From Garcia nutans (lineage: Eukaryota > Streptophyta > Magnoliopsida > Malpighiales > Euphorbiaceae), in NCBI GenBank assembly GCA_947685225.1, contig CANTUV010000003.1, positions 2,488,001 to 2,552,000 on the forward strand: DNA of 64,000 nucleotides, written 5' to 3'. A program made the position numbers and the translations under genes. The notes beneath the pieces are model-generated. The model was given only the letters and a program-made list of their open reading frames with translations. It made no database searches and had not been told where the DNA came from. Positions within the stretch are counted from its first letter, which is position 1. The number at the start of each line of letters is the position of its first letter. This document shows positions 34,083 through 47,337 of this stretch, in pieces.

Positions 34083-35547
34083 TTAAAGCTTGCTTAGTAG
34101 CACCTCCTCTTTAGTAGCTTCTGCATCCATATCATGACAAGATGACAAGACAAAACTCTCCTCTAATCCTCCATCTATCATGAAGGTTGCAGGTGGTAAA
34201 GTCCTTCTGAATTCAGGCAAAGGATTGCTTTTATTGTTGGGCTTGTTAGGTTTAGCCAACTTTCCACTGTCAAACAAATTTTGGATCTCATGTTTTAATT
34301 GCAAGCATTTGTCTATTTCATGTCATTATGTCTGATGAAATTGACAAAAGGCTTTAGTATAAAATTTTAGCCTTAAATGATTCAGCAAAGGTGAGGGGCC
34401 AAGGGCTGTAACAATCCCTTTTTCTCCAACTTGTTAAATATAAGACAAAGGTTTCCCTAGAACTAAAAATTGTCTTCTATTTGCATGACCAGTTGTATTG
34501 ACATCCACTGCATTTTGTGTACTATGGCCGACAGACTGATAATTTCCCCTCTCATTCTTTTTTTTTATTTATAAAAATGGCTTTTATCTTGTTCCCATTC
34601 TTCTATCAGTAAGCCAGCTTGGAGGAGATCTTTGAAGTCCCTTATCAGAATGTGAGACATCCATTCACGCAGACTGGGTAGGACATTGCTTACTATCATT
34701 CAAATTTGGTTGGACTCATCCGGTCTCTTCTTAAGTAGTACGACCTTTTTTCTCCACCTCTTTACATAGTCAGCATATCTCAATCTTTTTGGGTACTTTC
34801 ATCTAAAGTATTAAACCAATTCTACATAATAGGGTTTAAAGAAAGCATAAAATACCTTAGAGTTTGGGCTTTAGTAGCTCTAGTGGACTGCATGGTAGCA
34901 ATGTACTACTTAACATGCAAGTGAGGATTTCATGTACCATTGTACTTAGCAAAAGAAGGCATTTTGAACTTATAATGGACTTATTCATCTCACTCAAATA
35001 GCTTGTCTACCTCTGATACCTCTTCGGCCTTTAGTTTCTTTTTGAACTTCTTCTCCAAATCGACAACCATTTTACCTACATCTACATTTTCAGTTTTCTC
35101 CAAAGCCTTCTTTTCTTCATTCTTATCTTGAGGAGCTTGAAAATATTGAGCCCATTCATCATCATCATCAACTATCACCTTGTGATCATCGAAGGCTACC
35201 TCACCTACCTTAGCCTTTCCAATGTCTTTTTACTTCTTAGTACTAGTAGATGCTTCAACAGTGTTCCCTAATAGTGTAGCCAATTGGTTTTTCATGGTTT
35301 CAGCTAGGAGCCCCTTTAGTTCTTGTATCTTGGAGTTGAATGCATTATCCAACATCTCTTGAATATGTTCAAGCTCCATTTCTTTTGGTGAAAAGCTAAT
35401 TGAGTCATTGCTAGATTCTATGTCACTGGCATAGGTCTGATTGTCGAAAGCTCTTAAACTATTGTACTCTAGGTCTGTGAGCCAGAAAGGATTAATGAAA
35501 TGTAATCCATGTATGAATGGATGCATGGATGCATAAGTAATAGACAA
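34083..35547 (-). pseudogene. Tat B gag, frameshifted and internally deleted
   Basis: The N-terminal part (35547-35230) has SNDSISFSPKEMELEHIQEM. 35178-34990 continues with DDDDEWAQYFQAPQDK and VVDLEKKFKKKLKAEEVSEV, a charged, probably coiled part. The capsid domain around 34900-34600 is broken and lacks about 110 bases present in A (the QQYGYN...NENFVDY segment). 34304-34083 encodes the C-terminal LKHEIQNLFDSGKLAKPNKP. No protease or RT follows. Confidence 0.78.
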
Positions 35548-36472
35548 ACAAAGATTGTTAAGATGTTCCTTCCAACCTTTTATCTTCCATACACGAATGG
35601 CAAGTCTCTTTTCCTAGGTATATGGTTAATAAAATATCAACATGGGATATCTTATTTTTAAAAAAATTCACTCGAACAGTTTAACCAATAGTTGTATTTT
35701 TAAACTTAAAAATTGATTCATGATAATTCCCATTAATTAAGTCTTAATCTATTGGATCAACCAAAAATGGCCTTTATGCTATATTTATGGATTAAAATTA
35801 AATTAAGGGATTTATCATATATAAACTTCATATTTGGAAAAATAACTAATCATTAATACCATAAATAAGCCCATGATTAATAGTTATTGGTATAAATTAG
35901 GCCTAAAATTGATTTTCTAGTATTCCATAATTGACCTAAATAGTTCTTAGCCCATTTAAGAAAAAGGTTTTAGTAACAAAAATCTGAATTTTGGGCCATG
36001 AAGTGAAAAATAATTTTGAGCCTATTTAAAAAGTATCTTAAAGACCATAAAAAGGTTTTTTTGAAAAATAGTTTTGTATCAAAGCCCATTGTAAAAAGAT
36101 TTGTTTTAAAAAAAAATGGATTTTGGGCTATGAGGTGAAAAAGAATTTTTGACCCATCTTTAAAAGGTTTTATGTTGAAAGACCATCTTGAAAAGTTTTG
36201 AAAATAATTTTGGTCTTTTGGGCTTAAAAGAATAAAATTATTTTGGGCTTATACTATAATTAGGTCATATTAAAAAAGAACAAACCAAATAGGCCATGTT
36301 TCAAACTAAGATATATCAATTATAGTCATACAACAAGCATTTAGGGAAAAACCTAAGGAATGTAACTAGGCTAATTACATGAGCTTTAGTGTTTGGGTTA
36401 AAACATTTAGGCTTCTATAGCAAATATATACCAAAAGGTACGAGGCTATGAGTGGTTATGCCATGCTCAATC
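35548..36472 (-). other. Leader of Tat B, cut by T2
   Basis: It aligns with the leader of A (11946-13007) up to about position 12840 of A, ending GCCATGCTCAATC where T2 begins. The remaining leader, primer site and U5 of B are not found on the other side of T2. Confidence 0.6.
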
Positions 36473-39112
36473 TATAACACCCTTATACCCTATATACGTA
36501 CAATTCATATTTCTAGCATATGTAAAATATGCATATACGGTACAAAAATGTCACAAACCGATTTACTAATTTTTTTTTTACATTTCCAATTTAAAATTTC
36601 AAATTCTAAATATATAAAAATTAAATAGAATATAAAAATTATTTACTTGTTATAAGAACCAAAAATAAATAATATATATAAAAATCTCTGGGAAAAATTC
36701 GCCAGAGTTTTGTATGAATTTTGGATATCCCAAAATTAAGCAATTACTCAACCTGCAAAAAGAAAACACTCCCAAATAATTTCCAACCACTATCTCAACC
36801 ATACTTTTCAATTTCACCAAGTTTCTCAAACATTTATACATATAGATATATATAATTTAAAACACACTTACTCTCCCATTTCAAATACAATGACCCAAAC
36901 ATTCTTTATAATATACAATACGTAAAATTCAAAACATAATATATTATGCATAAAACTCAAAATGTACAATAACATAAAAATATATACATGTTGCTGGCAA
37001 TGTTTCTGATCTCGATAGCAACTCTACAAGCTCAACTATAAGTCTAGACCCGACCTGGTCTAGAAGAACTCTCTAGCTCAACTGGGTCTACCCTGTCACC
37101 TGCGCGATGGAAACAATCACGCTAAGCCAAAGCCTAGTGGTACAAACTTTGATAATAAAAATATAACTCAATGCAATACCAAATGCATAATGCATATAGA
37201 TGTCACATCAATCCACTTTCTTATATTTTTTTAAATATTTCATAAGCACAACTCATAATATTATATTGCTCAATTGTATCATAATTCATAATTCACATTA
37301 AAACAAAGACAAGCATGGGCCCAAAAAGGATCTAATATGCTATTCAAATTTCAGAGTTACTGCTTTGGTGCATAATGACACCATGTGTCTAGCCCCGTAG
37401 GCAATATATATATCCATGGATAATGTAATAGCCCAGTCTCTTGGACCTCAACCCGGCTAGACCCTTAGGCCCCAATATCTTGGTCCTCAACCCGGCTAGA
37501 CTGCTACAGTTTTTGAGGCTTATGACCTAGTCTTTTCACCCTAAAAATATCACATTTATCAGCTGGCCTGGCTTACGACCCAGTCTTTTCACCATTCCAG
37601 CGTATAGCACGTAGGCAATCATAGGCATTCCGTCAAACCCAGAATTCTGAAAATTGAATAACATACTAGGCACACAATTTATTCATATTTCTCATTATTA
37701 ACCTCTTTCTCATTTTTACATATTTAATCTAGGCACATTGACTTATTTTCACATTTTTTTTCTCACTTATCTCATTTTTCACATCTTTCTCATTTTTCTC
37801 ATTTTTATCAATATCAATTCATTTCATTATTACACATATCTCATTTTTGTATTCACAACACATTACCCAATTACTTTGGGTATTTTCACATAATATGCAT
37901 ATTTCACATGTTACACAAATTAGCCATTATCAATGGCTTTTTACAATGCATTTAACATATATATGACATTACAAATGTCATAGCATATTATTCATACACA
38001 ATCAATGAACCAAGAACTTAACACATTTTTCAACCAAAATGTGTTAAGTCCAAATGTTATACAATTATAAACATTATATTCAAAGTTTGTACATACCTCC
38101 ACTAGCAACCCAAAGCAAGCTAAAAACAACCTTCAATCCAATCTTTCTAACTTGCCCTTCACCACTTGGACGAAGCAAATCAATCTCCCTCAATGCCTAA
38201 ACCAAATGTGATAGCAAATAATCATTTAGTATCACATTTAATGGCATTTCCAACATTAAATCATAATTACACATCACTCCTACAAATTTCCAAAAATTTA
38301 GCCTTTCCTTACTTCAACATTGGAATTCCATTCTACTACAATTAAATTAGTGTTTTAAGTTTATTTATATTATTAAAAACATATTTTAATACATTTAAAT
38401 CATTTACATTATAAAAATACACTCTTATATACAAAATATCAAAAATGGCATAACCTTCCCCCATTGAAGGTTTTCCATTCCAACACAATCCATTACTCAT
38501 TCCAAGTTTATATTCATCACTTTAACACTAAACAACATGCTTAAACAAATAAAATTACACAATTCAACCACTTGGGAAAATCACTTTTCCAAAACCCTAA
38601 ATCTCCACTTCCATTCTCAAACTCCAACCCAACACCACCAAATCCAATATTTGACTTTAAAATGCTTGTTTATGAATCAAAACAACTCATTTGGAATCAA
38701 TTTGTACAATTAAAATTCATATTTTCAAAACCCCAAAAATCCATAACCCTAAGTTCTCTCTCTTCACCATTCTTTAACCAAACTCCATCATCTCTTCAAT
38801 CTAACCTTAGAATCATTGTTAACTACCCAAAATAACATCATACACACCAATTCCAACAATTATAACATACTACATAAAAATTCAAATTCTTACATAATCT
38901 AAATTTCCAAGGAATTCAAAGAAAGAGATGGAAACTTACTAATTTTGGTGGAAATCACCAAAAATCCACTTGAAACTTGTTAATTCCTTCAATTTATGGA
39001 GTATGGAAGAAGCAAAATCCTTGGTCTTCAAACATCCATGGAAGCCACGTTCTTGAGAAGAAGAAGAAGAAGAATATTTTTAGTATTCTTTCCTTTGCAT
39101 CTTTTTTTTAAC

Positions 39113-39143
<31 letters not shown>

Positions 39144-39480
39144 TAAAATAATTTAATATTTAATAATTTAATTATTTTTTTAATAAATTAAAAGTCCTAA
39201 TTTCCCTCTTCCATTCAAAATTAATTTATTTTTGAATTAATTTATTAATTTTGAATTTATAAGATGTAATTACCAAAATACCCTTTTCTTTTAAAAAGTG
39301 TTGACTTTTATATAAGTTATGTATATTTTGCATATATATCATATATATATTCCACTTTTTCATTTAAAAAGCCTTCATTTTTCATTTAAAACTATTAATT
39401 TAATTTATCCTTTTAAATTATAATTTATTTTATCAAATTTTCCAAAAATTAGAAATTTTTAAAAATTTTTGGATATTTCA
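36473..39480 (-). repeat. T2 3' LTR, 3008 bp
   Basis: It starts TGAAATATCC at 39480 after the polypurine tract and ends at 36473 with TA in place of CA. It holds the single-copy form of the 757-bp segment duplicated in T1, the two GGTTGAGG/CCTCAACCCGGCTAGAC subrepeats and the CTCATTTTTC microsatellite. Confidence 0.9.
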
Positions 39481-39497
39481 ATTCTCTCCCCCTAAAA
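39481..39497 (-). promoter_or_regulatory. T2 polypurine tract
   Basis: The minus strand reads TTATTTTAGGGGGAGAGAAT and then the LTR start; it matches the T1 tract at 3558-3574. Confidence 0.82.
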
Positions 39498-39534
39498 TAA
39501 ATTTCGTCCCCGAAATTACCTGTCCTCAAGTCGG

Positions 39535-42500
39535 GAACAAATGGGGAAACTGACTCTCCATTGCCTGCTCACTTTCTCATGTCACCTCCTCAGTGGCATG
39601 ATTCCTCCAAAGGACTTTCACAAGTGGCACCCTCTTATTCCTCAATTCTTTAACCTCTCGTGCCAAAATTGCCACTGGTTCTTCCTCGTAAGTTAGATCT
39701 GGACTCACCTCAATGGACTCCACTGACAAGATATGAGATGGGTTAGACCTATATCTCTGAAGCATCGAGACATGGAAAATATTATGTATTCGATCTAACT
39801 CAAGCTGCAAAGCTAGTCTATAAGCCACTGGACCAACTGTCTCCAACACCTCATATGGTCCTATGAAATGAGGACTCAACTTCCCTTTGCGGCCAAATCT
39901 CAAAATTTTCTTCCATGGAGACACCTTCAGAAACACTTTATCTCCCACACTAAACTCTATGTCACTTCTCTTTAAATCTGAATAAGATTTCTGTCGGTCT
40001 GAAGCTGCTTTCAAATGACCCCGTATCACCTTCACTTTCTCCTCTGTTTCCTTAATCAAATCGGGACTAACCAGTTTACCTTCTCCAACTTCATCCCAAC
40101 ACAAAGGTGTCCTGCATCTCCTGCCATATAAAGCCTCATAAGGAGTCATTCCAATACTCGACTGATGAATGTTGTTATAAGCAAATTCAATTAATGGCAA
40201 AAATATGTCCCAATTCCAAGTAAAATCAATGATACAGCTCCTCAACATATCCTCCAAAATCTGTATCACTCTCTCTGACTGTCTATCTGTCTGAGGATGG
40301 AAAGCAGTACTAAAATGCAATTGAGAACCTAGAGCATTATGCAAACTCTTCCAAAACCTCGAAGTAAATCAAGGATCTTGATCTGACACCAAAGAAATTG
40401 GGACTCCAAGCAACCTAACTATCTCATTGATATACAGCTCAGCCAACCTCTCAAGAGAATAATCCATCCAAACTGGAAGAAAATGAGCTGTCTTCATCAT
40501 CCGATCAACTATCACCCAGATTGCATCATGCTTCTTCTGAGCCAAAGGTAGTCCAGTCACAAAATCCATTTTCACTAGCTCCCATTTCCACTATGGCACT
40601 GGTAAAGTTTGGAGCAACCCTGAAGGAACTTGGTGCTCAGCCTTCACTTTCTGGCAAGTGAGACATTTGGATACAAACTCTGCTATGTCACTCTTTATAC
40701 CTGACCACCAATATTGTCGCTTCAAGTCCTGATACATCTTGGTACTCCCAAGGTGCATAGTAAAAAGTGACTGATGTGCTTCCTCTCATATCATTCTTTT
40801 CAATTCTGCATCATCAGGAATACACAATCTATCTTTGTACCATAGACTGCCATCATCCCTCACATAAAAGTCTCGACTTTCCCCTTTCTGACAAACCAGC
40901 ACAATTTTCTAAATTCTCTCATCTGCTAATTGAGCCTCCCTAATATGATCCAACAAGATTGGCCTCAACTGCAACTGAGCCATCAAAGCACCATCATCAG
41001 AAGACTCAAATCTAGCATGCAATGCTCTCAACTCAACAAGAAACGAGAGCGAATAAGTAGTCAAACCTGTCAAAGATTTCTGACTCAAGGCATTAGCAAC
41101 AACATTTGCCTTACCAGGATGATAATCAATCAAACAGTCGTAGTCTTTAATCAACTCTAACCACCACCTCTGCCGAAGATTCAACTCTCTTTGAACACCC
41201 AGGTATTTCAAACTCTTGTGATCTGTATAAATGAAATACTTTTCCCCATACAAATAATGATGCCAAATCTTCAAGGCAAAGACTATTGCTGCTAATTCCA
41301 AATCATGCATTGGATAATTCAGCTCATGCTGTTTCAACTGTCGAGAGGCATAAGCAATGACTCTACCCTCTTGCATCAAAACACAACCTAAACCATTGTG
41401 TGAAGCATCACTATATATCACATATGGTTTACCTTCCATAGGCAGGGTAAGGACAGGAGCTTGAGTCAACATCTCCCTCAGCTGCTCAAAACTCGCCTGA
41501 CACTGATCTGTCCACACAAATTTAACTCCTTTCTGAAGTAATCTGGTGAGTGGTGTAGTTATTATAGAAAAACCCTTCACAAATCGACGATAATAGCCTG
41601 CCAAGAAAACTTCTAACCTCTGTCATAGTCTTTGGTGGACTCCAATTCAAGAGAGCCTCAATTTTACTAGGATAAACTCTAATACCCTTTGCTGAAACCA
41701 CATAACCAAGAAAAGCTACCTGATCGAGCCAGAACTCACACTTAGACAGTTTAACATACAACTGCTTCTCTCTCAGAGTCTACAATACGATCCGCAAATG
41801 CCTATCATGATCCTCCTCATTACGCGAATACACCAAGATGTCATCAATGAAGACCACCACAAACTGATCTAAATATGGCTTGAATACACTGTTCATCAAA
41901 TCCATAAAAGCTGCTGGTGCATTTGTCAATCCAAAGGGCATCACCAGAAACTCATAATGCCCATACCTCGTATGAAAAGTTATCTTGGGTACATCCACAT
42001 CTCTGACTCTCAACTGATGGTACCCTGATCTCAGATCAATCTTAGAGAATACTGCTGCTCCCTTCAACTGATCAAAGAGATCATCTATCCGAGTCAAAGG
42101 ATACTTATTCTTGATGGTCACCTTATTCAACTGCCTATAATCAATACACAATCTCATGGTGCCATCCTTCTTCTTCACAAACAACATAGGCGCTCGCAAC
42201 GGGGACACACTAGGGCGGATAAACCCTTTATCCAATAACTCTTTCAACTGCACCTTCAACTCTCTCAACTAAGCAGGTGCCATCCGATAAGGGGTAATAG
42301 AGATAGTAGTGGTACCAGGCAACAAATTGATACCAAACTCCACTTCTCTCTCAGGAGGTACCCCTGGCAACTCATTAGGGAAAACGTCTGGAAACTCGGC
42401 AACTGTGGGTATACTTTCAAGCAGGGATCCCACTACTCTAGAATCTACAACATGAGCAAGATAAGCCTCACATCCCTTTCGAATCATTCTCCCAGCTGAA

Positions 42501-43138
42501 ATAGCTGAAACAAACATAGAGGAAAGATACCTCTGCTCACTAGATACTATAACATCCCTACCATCCCGTGTTCTCAAAGTAACACATTTCTTCTGACAGT
42601 CTACCATAGCCCCATGCTTAGATAACCAATCCATGCCCAAAATCAGATCATATTCCCTAAAAGGCATCTCAATTAGGTCACCGAGAAACTCCTCATCTTG
42701 AACAACAACTGGACTATCTCGGTGCACCCTGCTCACCACAACACTATGCCATAAAGGATTTGTCACCAAGACATCAAATCCTAGGGACTCATAATGCAAT
42801 TCAGACACAGGCAAGATGGATGCACTTATGTATGAATGCATAGATCCATGATCTAATAGAGCAAGGACTGAAATACCAAATAAAGAAAATGTACCCGCAA
42901 TGATGGCTGAAGCATCCGGTTGCCTCTGCAACACATAAACCCGCTGAGATGGCCCAGCCTCATCTGGCCTACTGCCTCCGGATGTAGAGCCTCCTCTTTG
43001 ACTAAACCCAGGGTGACCACCTCTACTAAAACCTCTGCCACCATGACCCCCTCTGACATTGGGTCGAGTAGATGCAGTATCTACCTGCCTAACCTTTGGT
43101 GGCGACAATCTTTGATAAAATGATATGATGACCCACAT
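39535..43138 (-). pseudogene. T2 protease, RT, RNase H, integrase, chromodomain (stops and frameshifts)
   Basis: Protease (43138-42269) has LLDHGSMHSYIS and LILGMDWLSKHG. RT (42268-41522) has VMPFGLTNAPAAF and intact FIDDILVYS, with TAG stops at 42269 and 41780 and a 5-base deletion near 41620 in FLGLAGYY. RNase H (41604-40909) has YSDASHNGLG, DLELAAIVFALK and YTDHKSLKYL. Integrase (40908-39700) keeps the zinc region, D in KMDFVTGLP, D in VSDQDP and E in QSERV, with a TGA near 40369 and a TAG near 40590. The end is a chromodomain (EEPVAILAREVKELRNKRVP). Confidence 0.88.
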
Positions 43139-44169
43139 CTAAAACACACTCCAGAAGTACCTCTCCACCAGCAGACACCTCCGTGTACTCTACCACAATG
43201 AACGCAAGTAGGTGGAGTAGGTCTCTGAGCCACTAGGGTCGGAGCACTAGCCACTGAAATTGCAGGTCTCTGTCTCTGTCTCTGCTGCTGTACTGACCTA
43301 CCAAACTGCCCCTGACTCCTACTAAACCTCTGAAAATGTCCCCCTCGGCCTCTCTTCACTGATGAAGACCCTGCCTCACTCTGGGGTCTCCTAAATCTGG
43401 TCTTCTCAACCCTGGCAGCTGCTGCAAGACTTTGTGCCCTCTCAACACTCCTGGCAGCTACAACTAACTGGGAGAAATTCTGATACCGAGAGCCTGCGAT
43501 GATGCACATGATAGAGGGTCTCAGCCCCTCCTCAAACCTCCTACACCTGTTAAACTCGTCAGAAATGATCCCACCAGCATAGTGACTCAACCGGATAAAC
43601 TCGATCTCATACTCGGTCACTGTCCTGGTATCCTATCTCAGACTCAGGAATTCCATCTTCTTTGCATCTTTATACTCTCTCGGAGTATACTTCTGCTCAA
43701 ATTCCCGCAGGAAATCATCATAGGTAAGATTTGGTGGATCATCCAGAGCATGTGGAACCGTCTTCCACCAATCATATGCATCTCTCTGCAGAAGAGATCT
43801 GGCGTAATCAAACTTCTCTTTTGGACTGGCCTGTAACTAAATAAATATCCTCTGAACCTGGTCTAGCCATTGCTCTGCTACAGTAGGATCTGTAGTACCA
43901 ACAAAGTTCTCAGCCCCATACTTTCTCAGTTTGTCATACTGCCTCACCGGTAATTGCGGCTATGGCTGTGGCGGCTGCGAAATTGGAGCCTGCCTCAACA
44001 ACTCTACCATATGCCATACCCAGCCAAGCCGAACCTCATCAGCTGTTGGTCTCACAGGTACAAAAATAGATGCCTCACCAATAGATACAACTCTAGCTCC
44101 ATCTTTAACCTCATCTGGAGCCACACTCTCTGCACTACCCTCAGCAGCCTGATGCGGCCGAGACATCAT
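43081..44169 (-). pseudogene. T2 gag with zinc knuckle
   Basis: ATG at 44169 (MMSRPHQAAEGSAESVAPDE) opens the frame. The gag domain is readable at about 43900-43630 (EKFDYARSLLQRDAYDWWKT, FEQKYTPREYKDAKKMEFLS) and continues in the same frame in 43620-43081. A CCHC knuckle CFRCGSSYHFIKDC lies near the end. In-frame TAG stops occur at 43960, about 43838 and about 43635, and an indel near 43100 shifts the frame into the protease frame. The Gln/Arg-rich stretch SVQQQRQRQRP precedes the knuckle. Confidence 0.85.
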
Positions 44170-44319
44170 AACTACCTATATCTACAAACAAAGCAGAAGA
44201 TACTATATTAGAGATCAAAAATTGCCAGTGTCAATGCATGTATTACAATTAAAAACTATTTTTCAAATCCCCCATTTTCTCTTTTTATCATCCCACCTAG
44301 GTCGAGAACCTCAAACATA

Positions 44320-44332
44320 GGCTCTGATACCA
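44320..44332 (-). promoter_or_regulatory. T2 primer binding site (initiator tRNA-Met type)
   Basis: The minus strand reads TGGTATCAGAGCC seven bases after the LTR end. This is the standard site complementary to plant initiator tRNA-Met used by many chromoviruses. It fixes the element's orientation. Confidence 0.9.
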
Positions 44333-44339
44333 AAACAAA

Positions 44340-47325
44340 TGTAACACCTTTATACCCTATATACGTACAATACATATTTCTAGTATATGTAAAATATGCA
44401 TATACGGTACAAAAATGTCATAGATCGATTTACTAATTTTTTTTTACATTTCCAATTTAAAATTTCAAATTCTAAATATATAAAAATTAAATAGACTATA
44501 AATATTATTTACTTGTTATAAGAACCCAAAATAAATAATATATATATAAATCTCTGGAAAAAATTCGCCAGAGTTTTGTCTGAATTTTGGATATCCCAAA
44601 ATTTAGCAATTACTCAATCTGTAAAAAGAAAACACTCCCAAAAAATTTCGAACCACCATCTCAACCATACTTTTCAATTTCACCAAGTTTCTCAAACATT
44701 TATACATATAGATATATATAATTTAAAACACACTTACTCTCCCATTTCAAATACAATGACCCAAACATTCTTTATAATATACAATATGTAAAATTCAAAA
44801 CATAATATATTATGCATAAAACTCAAAATGTACAATAACATAAAAATATATACATGTTGCTGGCAGTTTTCTGATCTCGATAGCAACTCTACAAGCTTAA
44901 ATACAAGTCTAGACCCGACCTGGTCTAAAAGAACTCTCTAGCTCAACTGGGTCTACCCTATCACTTATGCGAAGGAAACAATTGCGCTAAGCCGAAACCT
45001 AGTGGTACAAACTTTGATAATAAAAATATAACTCAATGCAATACCAAATGCATAATGCATATAGATGTCACATCAATCCACTTTCTTATATTTTTTTTAA
45101 TATTTTATAAGCACAACTCATAACAATATATTGCTCAATTGTATCATAATTCATAATTCACATTAAAACAAAGACAAGCATGGGCCCAAAAAGGATCTAA
45201 TATGCTATTCAAATTTTAGAGTTACTGCTTTGGTCCATAATGACACCATGTGTCTAGCCCCGTAGGCAATATATATATCAATGGATAATGTAACAGCCCA
45301 GTCTCTTGGACCTCAACCCGGCTAGACCCTTAGGCCCCAGTATCATGGTCCTCAACCCGGCTAGACTACTACAGTTTTGAGGCTTACGACATAGTCTTTT
45401 CACCCCAAAAATATCATATTTATCAGCTGGCCTGGCTTACGACCCAGTCTTTTCACCATTCCAGCGTCTAGACCGTAGGCAATCATAGGCATGCCGCCAA
45501 ACCCAGAATTCTGAAAATTGAATAACATACTAGGCACAAAATTTATTCATATTTCTCATTATTAATCTCTTTCTCATTTTTACATATTCAATCTAGGCAC
45601 ATTGCCTTATTTTCACATTTTTTTCTCACTTTTCTCATTTTTCACATCTTTCTCATTTTTCTCCATTTTCTCATTTTTATCAATATCAATTCATTTCATT
45701 ATTACACTTATCTCATTTTTGCATTCACAACACATTACCCAATTACTTTGGGTATTTTCACATAATATGCATATTTCACATGTTACACAAATTAGCCATT
45801 ATCAATGGCTTTTCACAATGCATTCAACACATATATGACATTACAAATGTCATAGCATATTATTCATACACAATCAATGAACCAAGTAGCTTAACACATT
45901 TTTCAACCAAAATGTGTTAAGTCCAAATGTTATGCAAATATAAACCTTATATTCAAAGTTTGTACATACCTCCACTAGCAACCCAAAGCAAGCTAAAAAC
46001 AACCTTCAATCCAATCTTTCTAACTTGCCCTTCACCACTTGGATGATACAAATCAATCTCCCTCAATGGCTAAACCAAATGTGATAGCAAATAATCATTT
46101 AGTATCACATTTAATGGCATTTCCAACATTAAATCATAATTACACATTACTCCTACAAATTTCCAAAAATTTAGCCTTTCCTTACTTCAACATTGGAATT
46201 CCATTCTACTACAATTAAATTAGTGTTTTAAGTTTATTTATATTATTAAAAACATATTTTAATACATTTAAATCATTTACATTATAAAAATACACTCTTA
46301 TATACAAAATCTCAAAAATGGCATAACCTTCCCCCATCGAAGATTTTCCCTTCCAACACAATCCATTACTCATTCCAAGCTTATATTCATCACTTTTAAC
46401 ACTAAACAATATGCGTAAACAAATAAAATCACACAATTCAACCACTTTGGAAAATCACTTTTCCAAAACCGTAAATCTCCACTTCCATTCTCAAACTCCA
46501 ACCCAACACCACCAAATCCAATATTTGACTTTAAAATACTTGTTTATGAATCAAAACAACTCATTTGGAATCAATTTTCACAATTAAAATTCATGTTTTC
46601 AAAACCCCAAAAATCCATAACCCTAAGTTCTCTCTCTTCACCATTCTTTAACCAAACTCCATCATCTCTTCAATCTAACCTTAGAATCATTGTTAACTAC
46701 AAAAAATAACATCATTCACACCAATTCCAACAATTATAACATACTACATAAAAATTCAAATTCTTACATAATCTAAATTTCCAAGGAATTCAAAGAAAGA
46801 GATGGAAACTTACTAATTTTGGTGGAAATCACCAAAAATCCACTTGAAACTTGTTAATTCCTTCAATTTATGGAGTATGGAAGAAGCAAAATCCTTGGTC
46901 TTTAAACATCCATGAAAGCCACGTTCTTGAGAAGAAGAAGAAGAAGAAGATTTTTAGTATTCTTTCCTTTTCATCTTTTTTTTAACCATATATATATATA
47001 TATTAAAATAATTTAATATTTAATATTTAATTATTTTTTTAATAAATTAAAAGTCCTAATTTCCCTCTTCCATTCAAAATTAATTTATTTTTGAATTAAT
47101 TTATTAATTTTGAATTTATAAGATGTAATTACCAAAATACCCTTTTCTTTTAAAAAGTGTTGACTTTTATATATGTTATGTATATTTTGCATATATATCA
47201 TATATATATTCCACTTTTTCATTTAAAATCCCTTCATTTTTCATTTAAAACTATTAATTTAATTTATCCTTTAAATTATAATTTATTTTATCAAATTTTC
47301 CAAAAATTAGAAATTTTCAAAAATT
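44340..47325 (-). repeat. T2 5' LTR, 2986 bp, start eroded
   Basis: It ends GGTGTTACA at 44340 next to the primer site. It matches the 3' LTR up to AAATT at 47325; after that the expected GGATATTTCA is replaced by CGCCTTTTTAAC. By eye there are roughly 6 differences per 100 bases from the 3' LTR near the ends, so T2 is older than Athila. Confidence 0.87.
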
Positions 47326-47337
47326 CGCCTTTTTAAC

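Larger units (their letters stand above)
36473..47325 (-). mobile_element. T2: Tekay-type element, nearly full length, about 10.85 kb
   Basis: Read on the minus strand: 5' LTR (47325-44340), primer site, gag, protease, RT, RNase H, integrase, chromodomain, polypurine tract, 3' LTR (39480-36473). It is the same family as T1, in inverted orientation about 29-32 kb away. It is inserted in the leader of Tat B. The outermost 14 bases of the 5' LTR are replaced by unrelated sequence and no target duplication matches CAATC (36468-36472), so the right edge has been rearranged. Confidence 0.9.
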
